The translations under genes were made by a program, and so were the position numbers. From positions 1 through 11,110 of the forward strand of contig DJUJ01000044.1 of the NCBI GenBank assembly GCA_002438345.1: DNA of 11,110 bases, given 5' to 3'. This stretch comes from Paenibacillus sp. UBA6285 (GTDB taxonomy: Bacteria; Bacillota; Bacilli; Paenibacillales; Paenibacillaceae). Positions 1 through 7,800 of the stretch are shown piece after piece. Under the pieces are notes generated by a model. It worked only from the letters and a program-made list of their open reading frames with translations. It did not search any database and was not told the DNA's origin. Numbering within the stretch: position 1 is the first letter of the stretch; the number at the start of each line of letters is the position of its first letter.

Positions 1-1
1 C

Positions 2-100
2 TTTTATTCTCTTTATAATTCGTTATTCCAAACGGGACATGAACGGATGGGTCAATCCTTGCAACGCCTTCTATATGACCTACTTGGTCGTCTTGCTTAG
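2..100 (+). CDS. Possible C-terminal end of an unidentified plus-strand gene (partial)
   Basis: A reading frame enters from the left edge and stays open for 32 codons to a TAG at 98-100. The visible peptide has an amphipathic, leucine-rich end (SLQRLLYDLLGRLA). The only support beyond the open frame is the hairpin about 30 nt downstream, whose better T-run is on the plus strand, as expected for the end of a plus-strand gene. No family is recognised and 32 codons can be open by chance, so this is tentative. Confidence 0.3.
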   Translation, partial: FYSLYNSLFQTGHERMGQSLQRLLYDLLGRLA

Positions 101-130
101 AGACCTTTCTAATTATATTTCATTAACACA

Positions 131-168
131 AAGACGCCATCCCGATAATTCGGATAGCGTCTCTTTTT
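131..168. terminator. Rho-independent terminator, probably bidirectional
   Basis: The outer stem AGACGC (132-137) pairs with GCGTCT (157-162). The inner stem CCGA (142-145) pairs with TCGG (150-153), with a small internal loop between them. On the plus strand it is followed by TCTTTTT; on the minus strand it is followed by TTTGTGTT. It lies just past the stop of the GH30 gene (176-178), so it can end that transcript. The stronger T-run faces right and would serve a gene entering from the left. Confidence 0.75.
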
Positions 169-175
169 AACCTTA

Positions 176-2095
176 TTAATTCACCTTCACCAATTTCCAG
201 AGCTGGTTAGACGAACCAAACCCGGTGTATTGGATAATTGAAGCTGAATTGGAAGTAGATTCACCTTTAACATCAAGTACTTTATCGCTATTGATATTCA
301 CAATGGAATAGTAACCCCCACCTGCGTCAATGAGCTTCCATTCTTGATTGACACCCCGCCATTCCGTATCGTGGTACTGGATGGCCTGCGCTCCGTCTGA
401 CGTGGATTCACCTTGAATTTCTAGCATTTTACCGCTATTATGGTTTTTGATTTTATAAATGCCTCTGCCCATATCTACAAATTGCCATTGTTGATTGGCT
501 CCGCCGTTATCTGCATATTGAATGACACTCGTGCTATCGTCAAGATAGACACCCTTGACATCCATTACTTTTCCGGAATTTTTATTCACAATTTTGTAGT
601 ACGCAGATGTATCAATTGCCGCACTGGACGTGTAATTTTTAAGGTTTACACCATCGACTACATAAGTATTTACGGAATAAGCAGGCACTGTATTCTGGAA
701 CGACTTGTTGTTCAAAACCACATTTATATTTGTAAAATTTTCTGGTGTTACGCCATTAGATGGAGCTACTGTGCGATACGCCGTTGCTGACCCGGTAATA
801 TCACCGAATTTAGACAGATCATAAGTAACATCGTTTGAAGAGCTGCGATCGTTAACTGTAACGATGACTAGTTTTTGGGAAGCTGCATCATATGCCGCAA
901 CGGAATCGTCATCCTCTATATCGATGATTTTATACCCTGGACGAATGAACTTGCTCCATTGGGCCATGGACCAAAACTTTTGTTTAACATGAGGTGTAAA
1001 AGCGTTGTTATTTGCGTCGTTTAGATCGGTTTCAATCATCCCCCACCCGGGAGCGGCATTTTCCTCTACGGCTTGCCAATAAACCCAAGCGGAGTTTTTC
1101 ATGTACTTGATGTCCGATACGATGGATCTCGACATTTCGATACCGTTCGCTTCACCATCGCCGTGCTCAGACATCCAAATCGGTTTGTTGCCCGCGGCAT
1201 AGAAGACTTGTTTTCTATCCGTATCGTTCCCGAAATACGTATGGACGTTATATTGGCTTAACATGGACTTCGTAATATCCGTATAAGCGTTGATCGTGTC
1301 TCTCGCTAGCCAAACTGCGTTCGAATCCGCGGAGCTTTGGGTTGTAGGCAGACCTTTTTGCACTAATGCATCATGTACGTGTTGGATAATCGTTCCTCTG
1401 CTGTACTGCGAGTAGAAGGCTCCCTCTTGACGGTTGCTGTACAACCATAACCCATCCGGTTCATTGATCGGAGAAACGGTTCTGAATGTAATCCCTTCAT
1501 TGTCCTTAAAATGTTGAATGACAGTAGTCAAATAATCCGCGAAATCATCGAACATATCGCCTTTCAGGTTATCCATCCCTGGCAATACTGCGCCTGTTAC
1601 GCTGCCGCTATTCGTCATCCACCATGGAGGCGAGTTTGCAAAAGCTTCTGCGATAAATTCTTGTGGTTGATTTCTTGTTTTGGCGGCTTGCAGCATCCAA
1701 CGTTGATTCGCATCGCTGCTCCAGTCATAGTCCGCCGTGGGGCTTGCCTTAAATCCTGGCACGGCTGCACGAAGTTCCAAAAAATGATGCTGCGGATTTT
1801 CACCGCCGCCGATATTGTAACGAACAATATTAAAGCCTAAACCTTGGTTCACATCAAATAATTGATCTGCATACCAGTTGCGTGTTGCATCCGATGCGCC
1901 TCCAACCCGGTTCGCAAACCAAGCTAATGAAGTACCCCAGCCTTCCCAGGTTTGATACTGCTTATCCGGGTTTACGATGGCAGTGTAAGAAGAAGCGTTT
2001 GCAGTTCCTTGGAGAAATGGTGCACAAAGTGAAGAAATCAGTGCAGAAACAGTTACCATTACAGTAAATCTTCGTTTAATCAACTGCTTTCCCAT
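176..2095 (-). CDS. Secreted GH30-family glycoside hydrolase with C-terminal ricin-type lectin domain
   Basis: This is probably an extracellular endo-acting polysaccharide hydrolase. A signal peptide is visible: a basic KQLIKRR start, a hydrophobic core and an ANA|SS-like cleavage site near residue 34. The catalytic part (about 38-485) has the EGWGTSLAWFAN motif near 51-62. The likely acid/base is E212 in SPINEPDG and the likely nucleophile is E310 in MSEHGDGE, the clan-A pair (numbering from the start used here). After it comes a ricin B-type (CBM13-like) domain, about 498-639, with three repeats ending QQW (535-537), QEW (584-586) and QLW (631-633). The GWGTSLAW signature suggests the beta-1,6-galactanase branch of GH30 (GH30_5), but this is from memory and the substrate is unproven. 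The ATG at 2095 gives 639 aa and has GGAGG 9 nt upstream. The ATG at 2104 directly abuts that GGAGG and is a poor start. The gene is monocistronic. Confidence 0.88.
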   Translation of the reverse strand: MGKQLIKRRFTVMVTVSALISSLCAPFLQGTANASSYTAIVNPDKQYQTWEGWGTSLAWFANRVGGASDATRNWYADQLFDVNQGLGFNIVRYNIGGGENPQHHFLELRAAVPGFKASPTADYDWSSDANQRWMLQAAKTRNQPQEFIAEAFANSPPWWMTNSGSVTGAVLPGMDNLKGDMFDDFADYLTTVIQHFKDNEGITFRTVSPINEPDGLWLYSNRQEGAFYSQYSRGTIIQHVHDALVQKGLPTTQSSADSNAVWLARDTINAYTDITKSMLSQYNVHTYFGNDTDRKQVFYAAGNKPIWMSEHGDGEANGIEMSRSIVSDIKYMKNSAWVYWQAVEENAAPGWGMIETDLNDANNNAFTPHVKQKFWSMAQWSKFIRPGYKIIDIEDDDSVAAYDAASQKLVIVTVNDRSSSNDVTYDLSKFGDITGSATAYRTVAPSNGVTPENFTNINVVLNNKSFQNTVPAYSVNTYVVDGVNLKNYTSSAAIDTSAYYKIVNKNSGKVMDVKGVYLDDSTSVIQYADNGGANQQWQFVDMGRGIYKIKNHNSGKMLEIQGESTSDGAQAIQYHDTEWRGVNQEWKLIDAGGGYYSIVNINSDKVLDVKGESTSNSASIIQYTGFGSSNQLWKLVKVN

Positions 2096-2104
2096 GTCAT
2101 TCAT

Positions 2105-2109
2105 CCTCC
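2105..2109 (-). promoter_or_regulatory. Ribosome binding site that decides the GH30 start
   Basis: GGAGG on the minus strand has no spacer before the ATG at 2104-2102 and 9 nt before the ATG at 2095-2093. Only the second spacing is usable, so the start is placed three codons downstream. Confidence 0.65.
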
Positions 2110-2482
2110 AATCTTGAATTTTAAATTTTGATATCTTAACCCGTATGCAATATGATTCATATCATGGCTGATGATTTTCAGTAAAGTGAACAATTTAAAC
2201 TTTAGTGAAAAATCGGAATGTTTTAAGACCACATGCTTCAAAAAGTTCGTCCATATTACTGCGAAGATAATGGCCGTCCAGCATGCTCTATGACCCCCAT
2301 TTTTTGATGATCAATTCATCACTTTTCATTGATCCCTCTCACATTTATTATTGTACTGAATCACATTCAACCTGTTCTTCAAAACGGAATGTTAAACCAC
2401 AGAGCTCCTACCCATATGAACAGAATCTCGATTACGGGGATGTTCTTTTGAACAGTCTTGTTTTTAGATTTTTGGCTTGACC
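2110..2482. other. Non-coding stretch upstream of the GH30 gene
   Basis: No convincing gene is seen here. The GH30 promoter should lie in the part nearest 2110, but no clear -35/-10 pair was found. On the minus strand there is an imperfect inverted repeat, ACTAAAGT with ACTTTACT (7 of 8 match), near 2175-2210, and a short ATGAT/ATCAT repeat near 2151-2166; either could be an operator. A small hairpin, TGTTC-TTTT-GAACA, lies near 2440-2454 with a T-rich run to its right on the plus strand. The remainder may be decayed sequence downstream of the broken solute-binding gene. Confidence 0.4.
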
Positions 2483-2757
2483 TTACTTCCAGCCCCATTT
2501 TTGAAAGATTTGGTGAGATTCTTCCGTTCTTGAATAATCAATAAATTGCTGTGCCTCTTTTTTCTGATCGGTGATTTCCGTCTGGGCGTCGGCGTTCCAC
2601 GATAGAGCTTTTCTTCTTCGGGCAGTTCGACCAGGTCGGTCACATCCTGAAGCCGGTAATGCCATGCCACGATTCATAGGTAATCCAGGCGTCCAGGCTG
2701 GAATTCAATTTCCATTGTTCAATGGCTTCGGCACTCGACTTTACAGAAAGGTTAGTT
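2483..2757 (-). pseudogene. Remnant of a ModA/AcfC-like extracellular solute-binding protein (C-terminal end)
   Basis: Three minus-strand frames join into one sensible protein. About 2756-2664 reads SSAEAIEQWKLNSSLDAWITYESWH. It continues in a second frame as YRLQDVTDLVELPEEEKLYRGTP, and in a third as EITDQKKEAQQFIDYSRTEE to a final QKWGWK and TAA at 2485-2483. The EAQQFIDY...TEESHQIFQKWGW ending is typical of the last helix of periplasmic-type binding proteins of the ModA/AcfC kind, which capture anions such as molybdate for an ABC transporter. The first break is a tandem duplication of a 5-mer (ATGCC twice on the plus strand, 2659-2668); removing one copy restores SWHYRL. The second is a 1-nt shift near 2585-2592. 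The N-terminal two thirds and any permease or ATPase partner are missing. The exact ligand class is uncertain. Confidence 0.72.
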
Positions 2758-2807
2758 CTTGTCCTTTTACATATTGATAAGTGCTCTACTATGCTGCCCG
2801 TTATTTG

Positions 2808-2833
2808 AGAAAAGGCTGCCATATGGGCAGCCT
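2808..2833 (-). terminator. Rho-independent terminator of the VOC gene
   Basis: A perfect 8-bp stem, AGGCTGCC (2833-2826 on the minus strand) with GGCAGCCT (2820-2813), has a 5-nt loop and is followed on the minus strand by TTTTCT. It starts 17 nt past the stop codon of the VOC gene and fits it exactly. Confidence 0.85.
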
Positions 2834-2849
2834 AAATACAATTGAACCG

Positions 2850-3236
2850 TTAGCTCAACATCTCGTAACTTGTTAATGCGAGAACATTGTTGTCTATATC
2901 CTCAAAGAAAACCATCCAATTTTCCATTGTAGTAGTCTTATGTACAATATGTGGATTTCCACGAAACTTTACACCACGGTCTTTAAGTAATTGGAAAGAT
3001 TCTTTTATGTTTTTTACTTTAAAATATAAAACAGAACTACGATGGTCAAATTCTTCATTCTCTGGAACACTTAACATGATAGTGTTACCCCCACAATCAA
3101 GAAAAGCCATATTACCTGCTGTAAACTTTAATTCCAGTTCCAAAATACCCATATAAAATTCAACTGCTTTTTTCATATCTTTGACATTGATAGAAATTTG
3201 CTCGATTTTCTCAATTTTAATCGATTTTTCATTCAC
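2850..3236 (-). CDS. VOC superfamily (glyoxalase/bleomycin-resistance/dioxygenase fold) protein, function unknown
   Basis: This 128-aa cytoplasmic protein has the usual length and layout of a single-domain VOC protein: two beta-alpha-beta-beta-beta halves. The first half starts IEQISINVKDMKKAVEFY and continues GNMAFLDCGGNTIMLS. The second starts SSVLYFKVKNIKESFQLL and ends WMVFFEDIDNNVLALTSYE. The usual metal-binding histidine near the first strand is replaced by Q (EQISINV). The usual glutamate in the last strand (NVLEL) is replaced by A (NVLAL). It therefore probably does not use the classic glyoxalase metal centre and may bind or sequester a small molecule instead. The start is GTG at 3236-3234, supported by GGGGGTG 6 nt upstream. 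It stands alone, with its own terminator at 2808-2833 and no operon partner. The family is clear; the substrate is not. Confidence 0.85.
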   Translation of the reverse strand: MNEKSIKIEKIEQISINVKDMKKAVEFYMGILELELKFTAGNMAFLDCGGNTIMLSVPENEEFDHRSSVLYFKVKNIKESFQLLKDRGVKFRGNPHIVHKTTTMENWMVFFEDIDNNVLALTSYEMLS

Positions 3237-3242
3237 AGTTTA

Positions 3243-3249
3243 CACCCCC
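3243..3249 (-). promoter_or_regulatory. Ribosome binding site for the GTG start of the VOC gene
   Basis: GGGGGTG on the minus strand lies 6 nt before GTG at 3236. It resembles the AGGAGGTG consensus and supports the non-ATG start. A TTGACA sits just upstream (around 3265-3270), but no -10 follows at a proper distance, so no promoter is claimed. Confidence 0.6.
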
Positions 3250-3390
3250 GCTTTTACTTATATTGTCAAATTAAGTATTCTACCTGAAAACCTAATCTCC
3301 TGCTTTCCGTGGTCTTCAAAACCATATTAAACTGCCCCGTTAGCCACACATGCAGCGCACGCGCCGCACCACAGATGATGGAAATAGTAG

Positions 3391-3689
3391 GATCCGTCAA
3401 TACTGCCACTACGGCTTTACTTGCAGATATTGCTATACAACTCATTAAAATCACACTTAGAAATTGAGGATGGAAAGCTATCAACAGTTGCACAAACGGA
3501 TATTTTATAAGATGGGTCAATATTGTCGAATATGATAGATTATATCAATTCCATATTGCGGAGCCGTTAACTCTAGTGCAGTTGGCTACGGAAACTCGCA
3601 TGAGCAGTCGGCATTTCATACGATTTTTCCGAGAGGTGTTCCGCAAACTAATTGGGATTAGCCCAAGCGAATACCGTAAATCGCAGTAA
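3391..3689 (+). pseudogene. Remnant of an AraC-family transcriptional regulator (DNA-binding end)
   Basis: The only decayed gene on the plus strand. From 3558 to the TAA at 3687-3689 the frame reads AEPLTLVQLATETRMSSRHF, then IRFFREVFRKLIGISPSEYR and KSQ. This is the start of an AraC helix-turn-helix joined to the characteristic GISPSEYRK ending. A normal AraC domain has about 100 residues with two helix-turn-helix units. Here the first recognition helix runs straight into the ending of the second, as if about 45 residues were deleted in frame. Upstream, another frame gives SILSNMIDYINS (3517-3552), the usual lead-in helix; one missing base near 3550 would join it to HIAEPLTL. That frame also has a TAA at 3508 and reaches back to about 3391 with unclear similarity. 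No regulated target is left nearby. Confidence 0.6.
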
Positions 3690-3834
3690 TAATTAAGGAA
3701 AGGTTAATCGAATCAATTTAGCAAGGTCCTGCGTAAGATTCATCATTTATATAAACACCTCATTTTTTTCTTATAGCTCGAGTATACCGCAGCACAGTAC
3801 ATTAAATATTAGCTTAAGTCAGTGTGCATCATAC

Positions 3835-3892
3835 AATGAATTAGCCCGTAAGAATGAACAGTGAATGTCTCACTCTAACAGGCTAATTCATT
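3835..3892. terminator. Hairpin at the end of the jet operon, probable terminator
   Basis: A perfect 12-bp stem, AATGAATTAGCC (3835-3846) with GGCTAATTCATT (3881-3892), encloses a 34-nt loop that contains a small GTGA/TCAC stem. It starts 12 nt after the jetC stop. Neither strand has a real T-run after it (ATTGTATGAT on the minus strand), so it may be a weak terminator or an mRNA 3' end stabiliser. Confidence 0.5.
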
Positions 3893-3904
3893 TCTACCAC
3901 TCCG

Positions 3905-6900
3905 TCATATACGTTTCAAAATTAACCCCGTCACTTTACTCCGTGGTACAGTGGGATCATGATGCACAATGTACGCTTTCGAGAATCGATCCAGATAAGA
4001 GTTCTCATGCGACTTTGGTGACAGGATAATCAATTTACGTTGTAATTCACCAGCATAAAGATCAAATACCTTTAACTTCCTCTGCTCATCTAACGCGCTA
4101 TCAAATTCATCCATGACTATAAATCCAGGTGCCGTTTGTAGATTCTGCAATAAAGCCAGAGCAAACAGTAGTGAACTGAGCGATTCTTCTCCTCCAGAAA
4201 CACCTTTGCCAACTCTTCCTCCACGAGCCTTCACACTAACATCCTCTAATGATCCTCGGTGCCCTTCCTTGCGAGCCTTAATGAATAAATGGAAAAGCAC
4301 TCGACCTCGACGATCCTCTTGCTGATTCCAATCGATCTGTCCCTCGAATTGAAAAATGCTCATGTAGTTCTTAAATCGCTGTTGAATTTCAAGGACTCGC
4401 ATATTGATTGTCGTCTCCAGCTGATCTTTCAAATTCTCAGCTCGTTCTTGATTCTCTTCAAACAATAAACTTGTCCGCTTATACTCATCCTGTAATCGAT
4501 GAACCTCTTCTTCAAGTACTTTATAATTTTCAGGTGCTGCGGGATCAATGCCTGACTCATTTCTGGCGCTGTTAAATGTAACTTTTCCAGACTCATGCTC
4601 TTGGCGGAGCTTTGCAAGCGATCGTTGCCATTTAGCATTGTTGGGTTCAAGTTCAAACTTGCTGGCCACCTCATCATAAATAAAACGTGCTACCCCTTTA
4701 AGGTTTTCAATTTCTTCAGTCACAGTAAGTAGATTTAATTTAGATGTATCAAGTGCCTCGCTTGTATCTTTGACTTGATTGTCGATTTGATTAAGAGTAC
4801 GCGTTGCTTGTTGAATTTCGTCTTGATTATTTAAAAGATTACGTTGTTTTCGGCGTTCATTTGCATCTATATCATCAAACTGCCCTTCTAACGTATCGTA
4901 TTGCTGCTTCATCATATCCTGCCGTATGGATAAGCTGTGGAGATGCTGAGTCTTCCGTTGTAACGTTTCATACTGCTCCTTCTGTTGACCTAATTTCACA
5001 TAAAACGCTGCTTCAACATGCAGGATCCCCTGTGCATGCTCCAGCTTGACTCTCTTCTCAATGAACTGCGTGAGCGAAGTTTTTACCACTTGACTCTGCA
5101 CTTTCTGCTCGTTAAGTAGTAGTATTTCTGATTCATATTTCAAGCCCCTTCCTTCACGTTCATGCTTCTTGGTGAGGAAGGCTTCCGATTCACGAACGGA
5201 TTGGATAATGGCATGTAATTCTTGCATAGTCTGCGTATCAATTTTGATGGAGTCTTGAAAATCCGCAAGTGATATATTCAACTCGCTAATTTTCTTCTGA
5301 ATTTCCTCTTTACGTTTCAGCATAGCCTTCTGGCTTAATATATAGCTCTTCTTCTCTTGTGGACCTCGAATCCCCTTTGAGTCGATGAGTACATCATTCT
5401 CTATTCGTGTCTCACCTGCTAGAAAGAATTGCTCTACCCACCATAAAGCCTTGACCGCATGTGGGAATACATCTTCACTTATGCCATTCTTCACACGAAT
5501 TTGTAGCACTTCATTCTCAATAAAAGAACGGTCTGGTACAAGACCTCGTAATGGAACATGATATAAATCATTAGGAGCCTGTACATGTGTTCCATCAAAG
5601 AATATCGCGTACTTCATCGTCTCAAACAGTTCCTCCGCTGTAAGCCGAGCTGTATCATTTAATTCAACCAAATCATTTAGTGCATAGGCACGCACACCCA
5701 TAGATCTGAACAAGGCAAGTGATTCTCTTTGACGAGTTGACCATAATTGATTGTTCTCAAGCATCAGCTTCTCATTGGATAGCTCCTGCAGCAGTTTAGA
5801 CTTATTTTCTCGTTCCTGCTTGGTTTGTTGAACTATTCTGTCTAAGCGTTCAATTTCCTTCTGTATAGCATGACTGCTGTGATATTGCCGCAACCGTTCT
5901 TGATGCACATGATCCAGCTCTTTATCCTGTTGAATCTGTGCATTCAAGTTAGAGCTTGACTCCATTAATTGTGATATATAATGATCATATTCTCGAATAT
6001 TGTCTTCTGTCTTCTTAATCTCGTTATTTGTTTCATTCAATTGTGATGTAACTTCCGATAATTGCTGATGAACCTCTTCTTCAGTACGTATAATTCGGGA
6101 TTTTTCTTGATTAAGCTCTTTCAGCTGGCTATCTAATTCTGCAATTATCATTGTAGTTTCTTCGATTTCTCTTTTTACAACAGCTAATTGTTCTTGTAAT
6201 AAAATGATTTTCGTATCAAGTTGTTCTTTTTCTTCTTGTATTTGCTTTAGCTCATTATTCAATCGATCGCCTTGCTCCTGTAACGTCTCCAGTCTATCCT
6301 TCGCGATATCCTGATCCACGAGCAATTGTTCTTCCTTGGCTACTAAATGCAATTGTTCTTGCTTGTAGTAAATCTCTAATTTCAGTAAAGCTCCAGCGTA
6401 CAGCTTCCCTCCTTCTACAAGCCGTTTCTGATTATCTTCATACCGTTCTAGCGCTGCTCGCGCCATACCCAGCCATTGCTTCTTATTGGCTACATTCACT
6501 TCAGCCGTTCTTAAACTCTCCTGTACATCCTTCAGCTGCTCCATACTTTCTTCCCAATTCCGCTGTACCTGATCAATACCATGCATTTCGGCAAAAATAC
6601 GAAACCGCTCCTGCGGATCCATAACAGCAAACTGATTTACCTCCTGCTGGTACCAAATCAGATAGAACAAATCTGGATCAATTTTATATTTGTACTGGAG
6701 ATCCTTCTTGTAGGTGGTGAAATTGTATTGTCGATCACCCGACGTATATTTAATTGTTTCGTCCCACTGTTCTGGATCATCTCCTGAATGTATAACAAAT
6801 TCCTTCTTAGTCGGTTGTCCAGGTTCCTGTAAGATATAAACTGCAAATTCAATATAAGTAGGAGCATCAATGCGCATGCGTCCCTCATTCTTAAAGAGGA

Positions 6901-7126
6901 GTCGAATATGAGCCTTCCACGTATCATTCGGAAGGAGATTACGAGATTTCAGCCCCTCAATATCCACCTTGGAAGAATATAGAACAACCCCCATGCAGTA
7001 GGTCACAGTAGATTTCCCTGCTCCATTAGGGCCAGTTATCAGTATATGCGATTCTTTTCCTGACAAATCCATCATAGTAGGCTGATAATCTCTGATGCCA
7101 GTAAACCACATTTTCCACGGGATCAT
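3905..7126 (-). CDS. jetC: Wadjet JetC: SMC-like ATPase (MukB/MksB-type motor subunit)
   Basis: This 1073-aa protein is the DNA-loop-extruding motor of the Wadjet plasmid-defence complex. It has SMC/Rad50 architecture. An N-terminal half-ATPase carries Walker A GPNGAGKST at 32-40 and a Q-loop-like YQQE near 159-162. A long coiled coil spans about 185-465 and a globular hinge-like part about 470-600. The return coiled coil is about 600-910. The C-terminal half-ATPase has signature VSGGE at 976-980, Walker B FIVMDE at 1002-1007 and D-loop SALDE just after; H1040 could be the switch histidine. All ATPase motifs look intact. The short N-terminal part before Walker A and the moderate length fit MukB/MksB-type rather than classic SMC proteins. 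The start ATG overlaps the jetB stop as ATGA (7126-7123). The nearest purine-rich site, GGAAGGA at 7141-7147, is 14 nt away, so translation is probably coupled to jetB. It is the last gene of the operon. Confidence 0.9.
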   Translation of the reverse strand: MIPWKMWFTGIRDYQPTMMDLSGKESHILITGPNGAGKSTVTYCMGVVLYSSKVDIEGLKSRNLLPNDTWKAHIRLLFKNEGRMRIDAPTYIEFAVYILQEPGQPTKKEFVIHSGDDPEQWDETIKYTSGDRQYNFTTYKKDLQYKYKIDPDLFYLIWYQQEVNQFAVMDPQERFRIFAEMHGIDQVQRNWEESMEQLKDVQESLRTAEVNVANKKQWLGMARAALERYEDNQKRLVEGGKLYAGALLKLEIYYKQEQLHLVAKEEQLLVDQDIAKDRLETLQEQGDRLNNELKQIQEEKEQLDTKIILLQEQLAVVKREIEETTMIIAELDSQLKELNQEKSRIIRTEEEVHQQLSEVTSQLNETNNEIKKTEDNIREYDHYISQLMESSSNLNAQIQQDKELDHVHQERLRQYHSSHAIQKEIERLDRIVQQTKQERENKSKLLQELSNEKLMLENNQLWSTRQRESLALFRSMGVRAYALNDLVELNDTARLTAEELFETMKYAIFFDGTHVQAPNDLYHVPLRGLVPDRSFIENEVLQIRVKNGISEDVFPHAVKALWWVEQFFLAGETRIENDVLIDSKGIRGPQEKKSYILSQKAMLKRKEEIQKKISELNISLADFQDSIKIDTQTMQELHAIIQSVRESEAFLTKKHEREGRGLKYESEILLLNEQKVQSQVVKTSLTQFIEKRVKLEHAQGILHVEAAFYVKLGQQKEQYETLQRKTQHLHSLSIRQDMMKQQYDTLEGQFDDIDANERRKQRNLLNNQDEIQQATRTLNQIDNQVKDTSEALDTSKLNLLTVTEEIENLKGVARFIYDEVASKFELEPNNAKWQRSLAKLRQEHESGKVTFNSARNESGIDPAAPENYKVLEEEVHRLQDEYKRTSLLFEENQERAENLKDQLETTINMRVLEIQQRFKNYMSIFQFEGQIDWNQQEDRRGRVLFHLFIKARKEGHRGSLEDVSVKARGGRVGKGVSGGEESLSSLLFALALLQNLQTAPGFIVMDEFDSALDEQRKLKVFDLYAGELQRKLIILSPKSHENSYLDRFSKAYIVHHDPTVPRSKVTGLILKRI

Positions 7127-7800
7127 AGTTCTTCTTCAGTTCCTTCCTGATACAAATTATATCGTTTGAAGAATTTCAGTACTTCTTCTTTATTTAATTG
7201 ATTGGATTGACTAAATTCAACAGTGCGCCGTAAAAATGAATCCGAGAACATGTTTGCACCAATTGCAGTGATTGCATAAGCCTTCTCATTTGAATTTGTA
7301 TCATATTCTTCAAGTGCACCGATTTTTTTCAGTTGATCTATATTCAGATTCAAACGTTGATTTGCCTTCGTGGTCTCATGTCCAAGGGCATTTAACAGCT
7401 GATCAAATAATGTAAACTCATGCTGTAAAACTTCTTGTTGGTAAAACATAAACAGAAGGATTGCTAAACTTTCCTTAGACAATGTACTGCGTGCAGCTTT
7501 AGCGGGGACTCTCATCATGACGACAACTTGATCCTTTTTCTCATCATAAATTACTTTAAAGTACCGACTTACTGCTTGATTAACCCGCTTCAGAAATGAA
7601 TCGAACTTCTCCTGATCATCAGAGATCTTTAATTGCTTCTCCACCTCACGTCGAGATAATCCGAAATTCCCGGCACGTATTGTTGCAGAGGATGAGAATA
7701 AGAGATTCATAAAAACGAACTCTTCTACTTCGGTTAACATTCCTCTGATAGCCTGCATGACATTAAGAGGATTTACATTCATTTCATCCGTCAAGCTCAT
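7123..7800 (-). CDS. jetB: Wadjet JetB: MukE/MksE-like accessory subunit
   Basis: A 225-aa soluble protein without signal peptide or membrane segment, mainly helical, with features of tandem winged-helix folds (for example LSRREVEKQLKIS...FDSFLKRVNQAVSRYFKV and a later LNLNIDQLKKIGALEEY). Position and size match the MukE/MksE-like JetB, which bridges the kleisin JetA and the JetC ATPase in Wadjet complexes. The role is inferred mainly from the operon; by sequence alone it would be hypothetical. The open frame extends up to 7884. The ATG at 7800 is preferred because AGGAG lies 5 nt before it (7806-7810) and the extension MISTKWSKIKII... looks like jetA antisense-free overlap with no binding site. 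With this start it overlaps jetA by 17 nt and jetC by 4 nt. Alternative starts are the ATGs at 7803 and 7815. Confidence 0.82.
   Translation of the reverse strand: MSLTDEMNVNPLNVMQAIRGMLTEVEEFVFMNLLFSSSATIRAGNFGLSRREVEKQLKISDDQEKFDSFLKRVNQAVSRYFKVIYDEKKDQVVVMMRVPAKAARSTLSKESLAILLFMFYQQEVLQHEFTLFDQLLNALGHETTKANQRLNLNIDQLKKIGALEEYDTNSNEKAYAITAIGANMFSDSFLRRTVEFSQSNQLNKEEVLKFFKRYNLYQEGTEEEL

Noticed and set aside
2288..2329. 13-codon minus-strand frame (MKSDELIIKKWGS) behind a fair AGAGGG site
   Set aside because: It is too short to support as a gene. No similarity, promoter or terminator backs it.
2437..2470. Hairpin TGTTC-TTTT-GAACA followed by T-rich sequence as a terminator
   Set aside because: The 5-bp AT-rich stem is too weak, and no plus-strand gene ends there.
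3265..3270. TTGACA as a -35 element for the VOC gene
   Set aside because: A matching -10 at 16-18 nt would fall on the ribosome site and no TATAAT-like sequence is there.
3266..3520. 84-codon minus-strand open frame with a hydrophobic stretch
   Set aside because: It lies antisense to the AraC remnant, has no ribosome site or family resemblance, and is best explained as a shadow frame.
3905..7126. SbcC/Rad50 recombination nuclease subunit as an alternative for the large ATPase
   Set aside because: No SbcD partner and no zinc-hook CxxC in the middle region; the neighbours are JetA, JetB and JetD, so JetC fits better.
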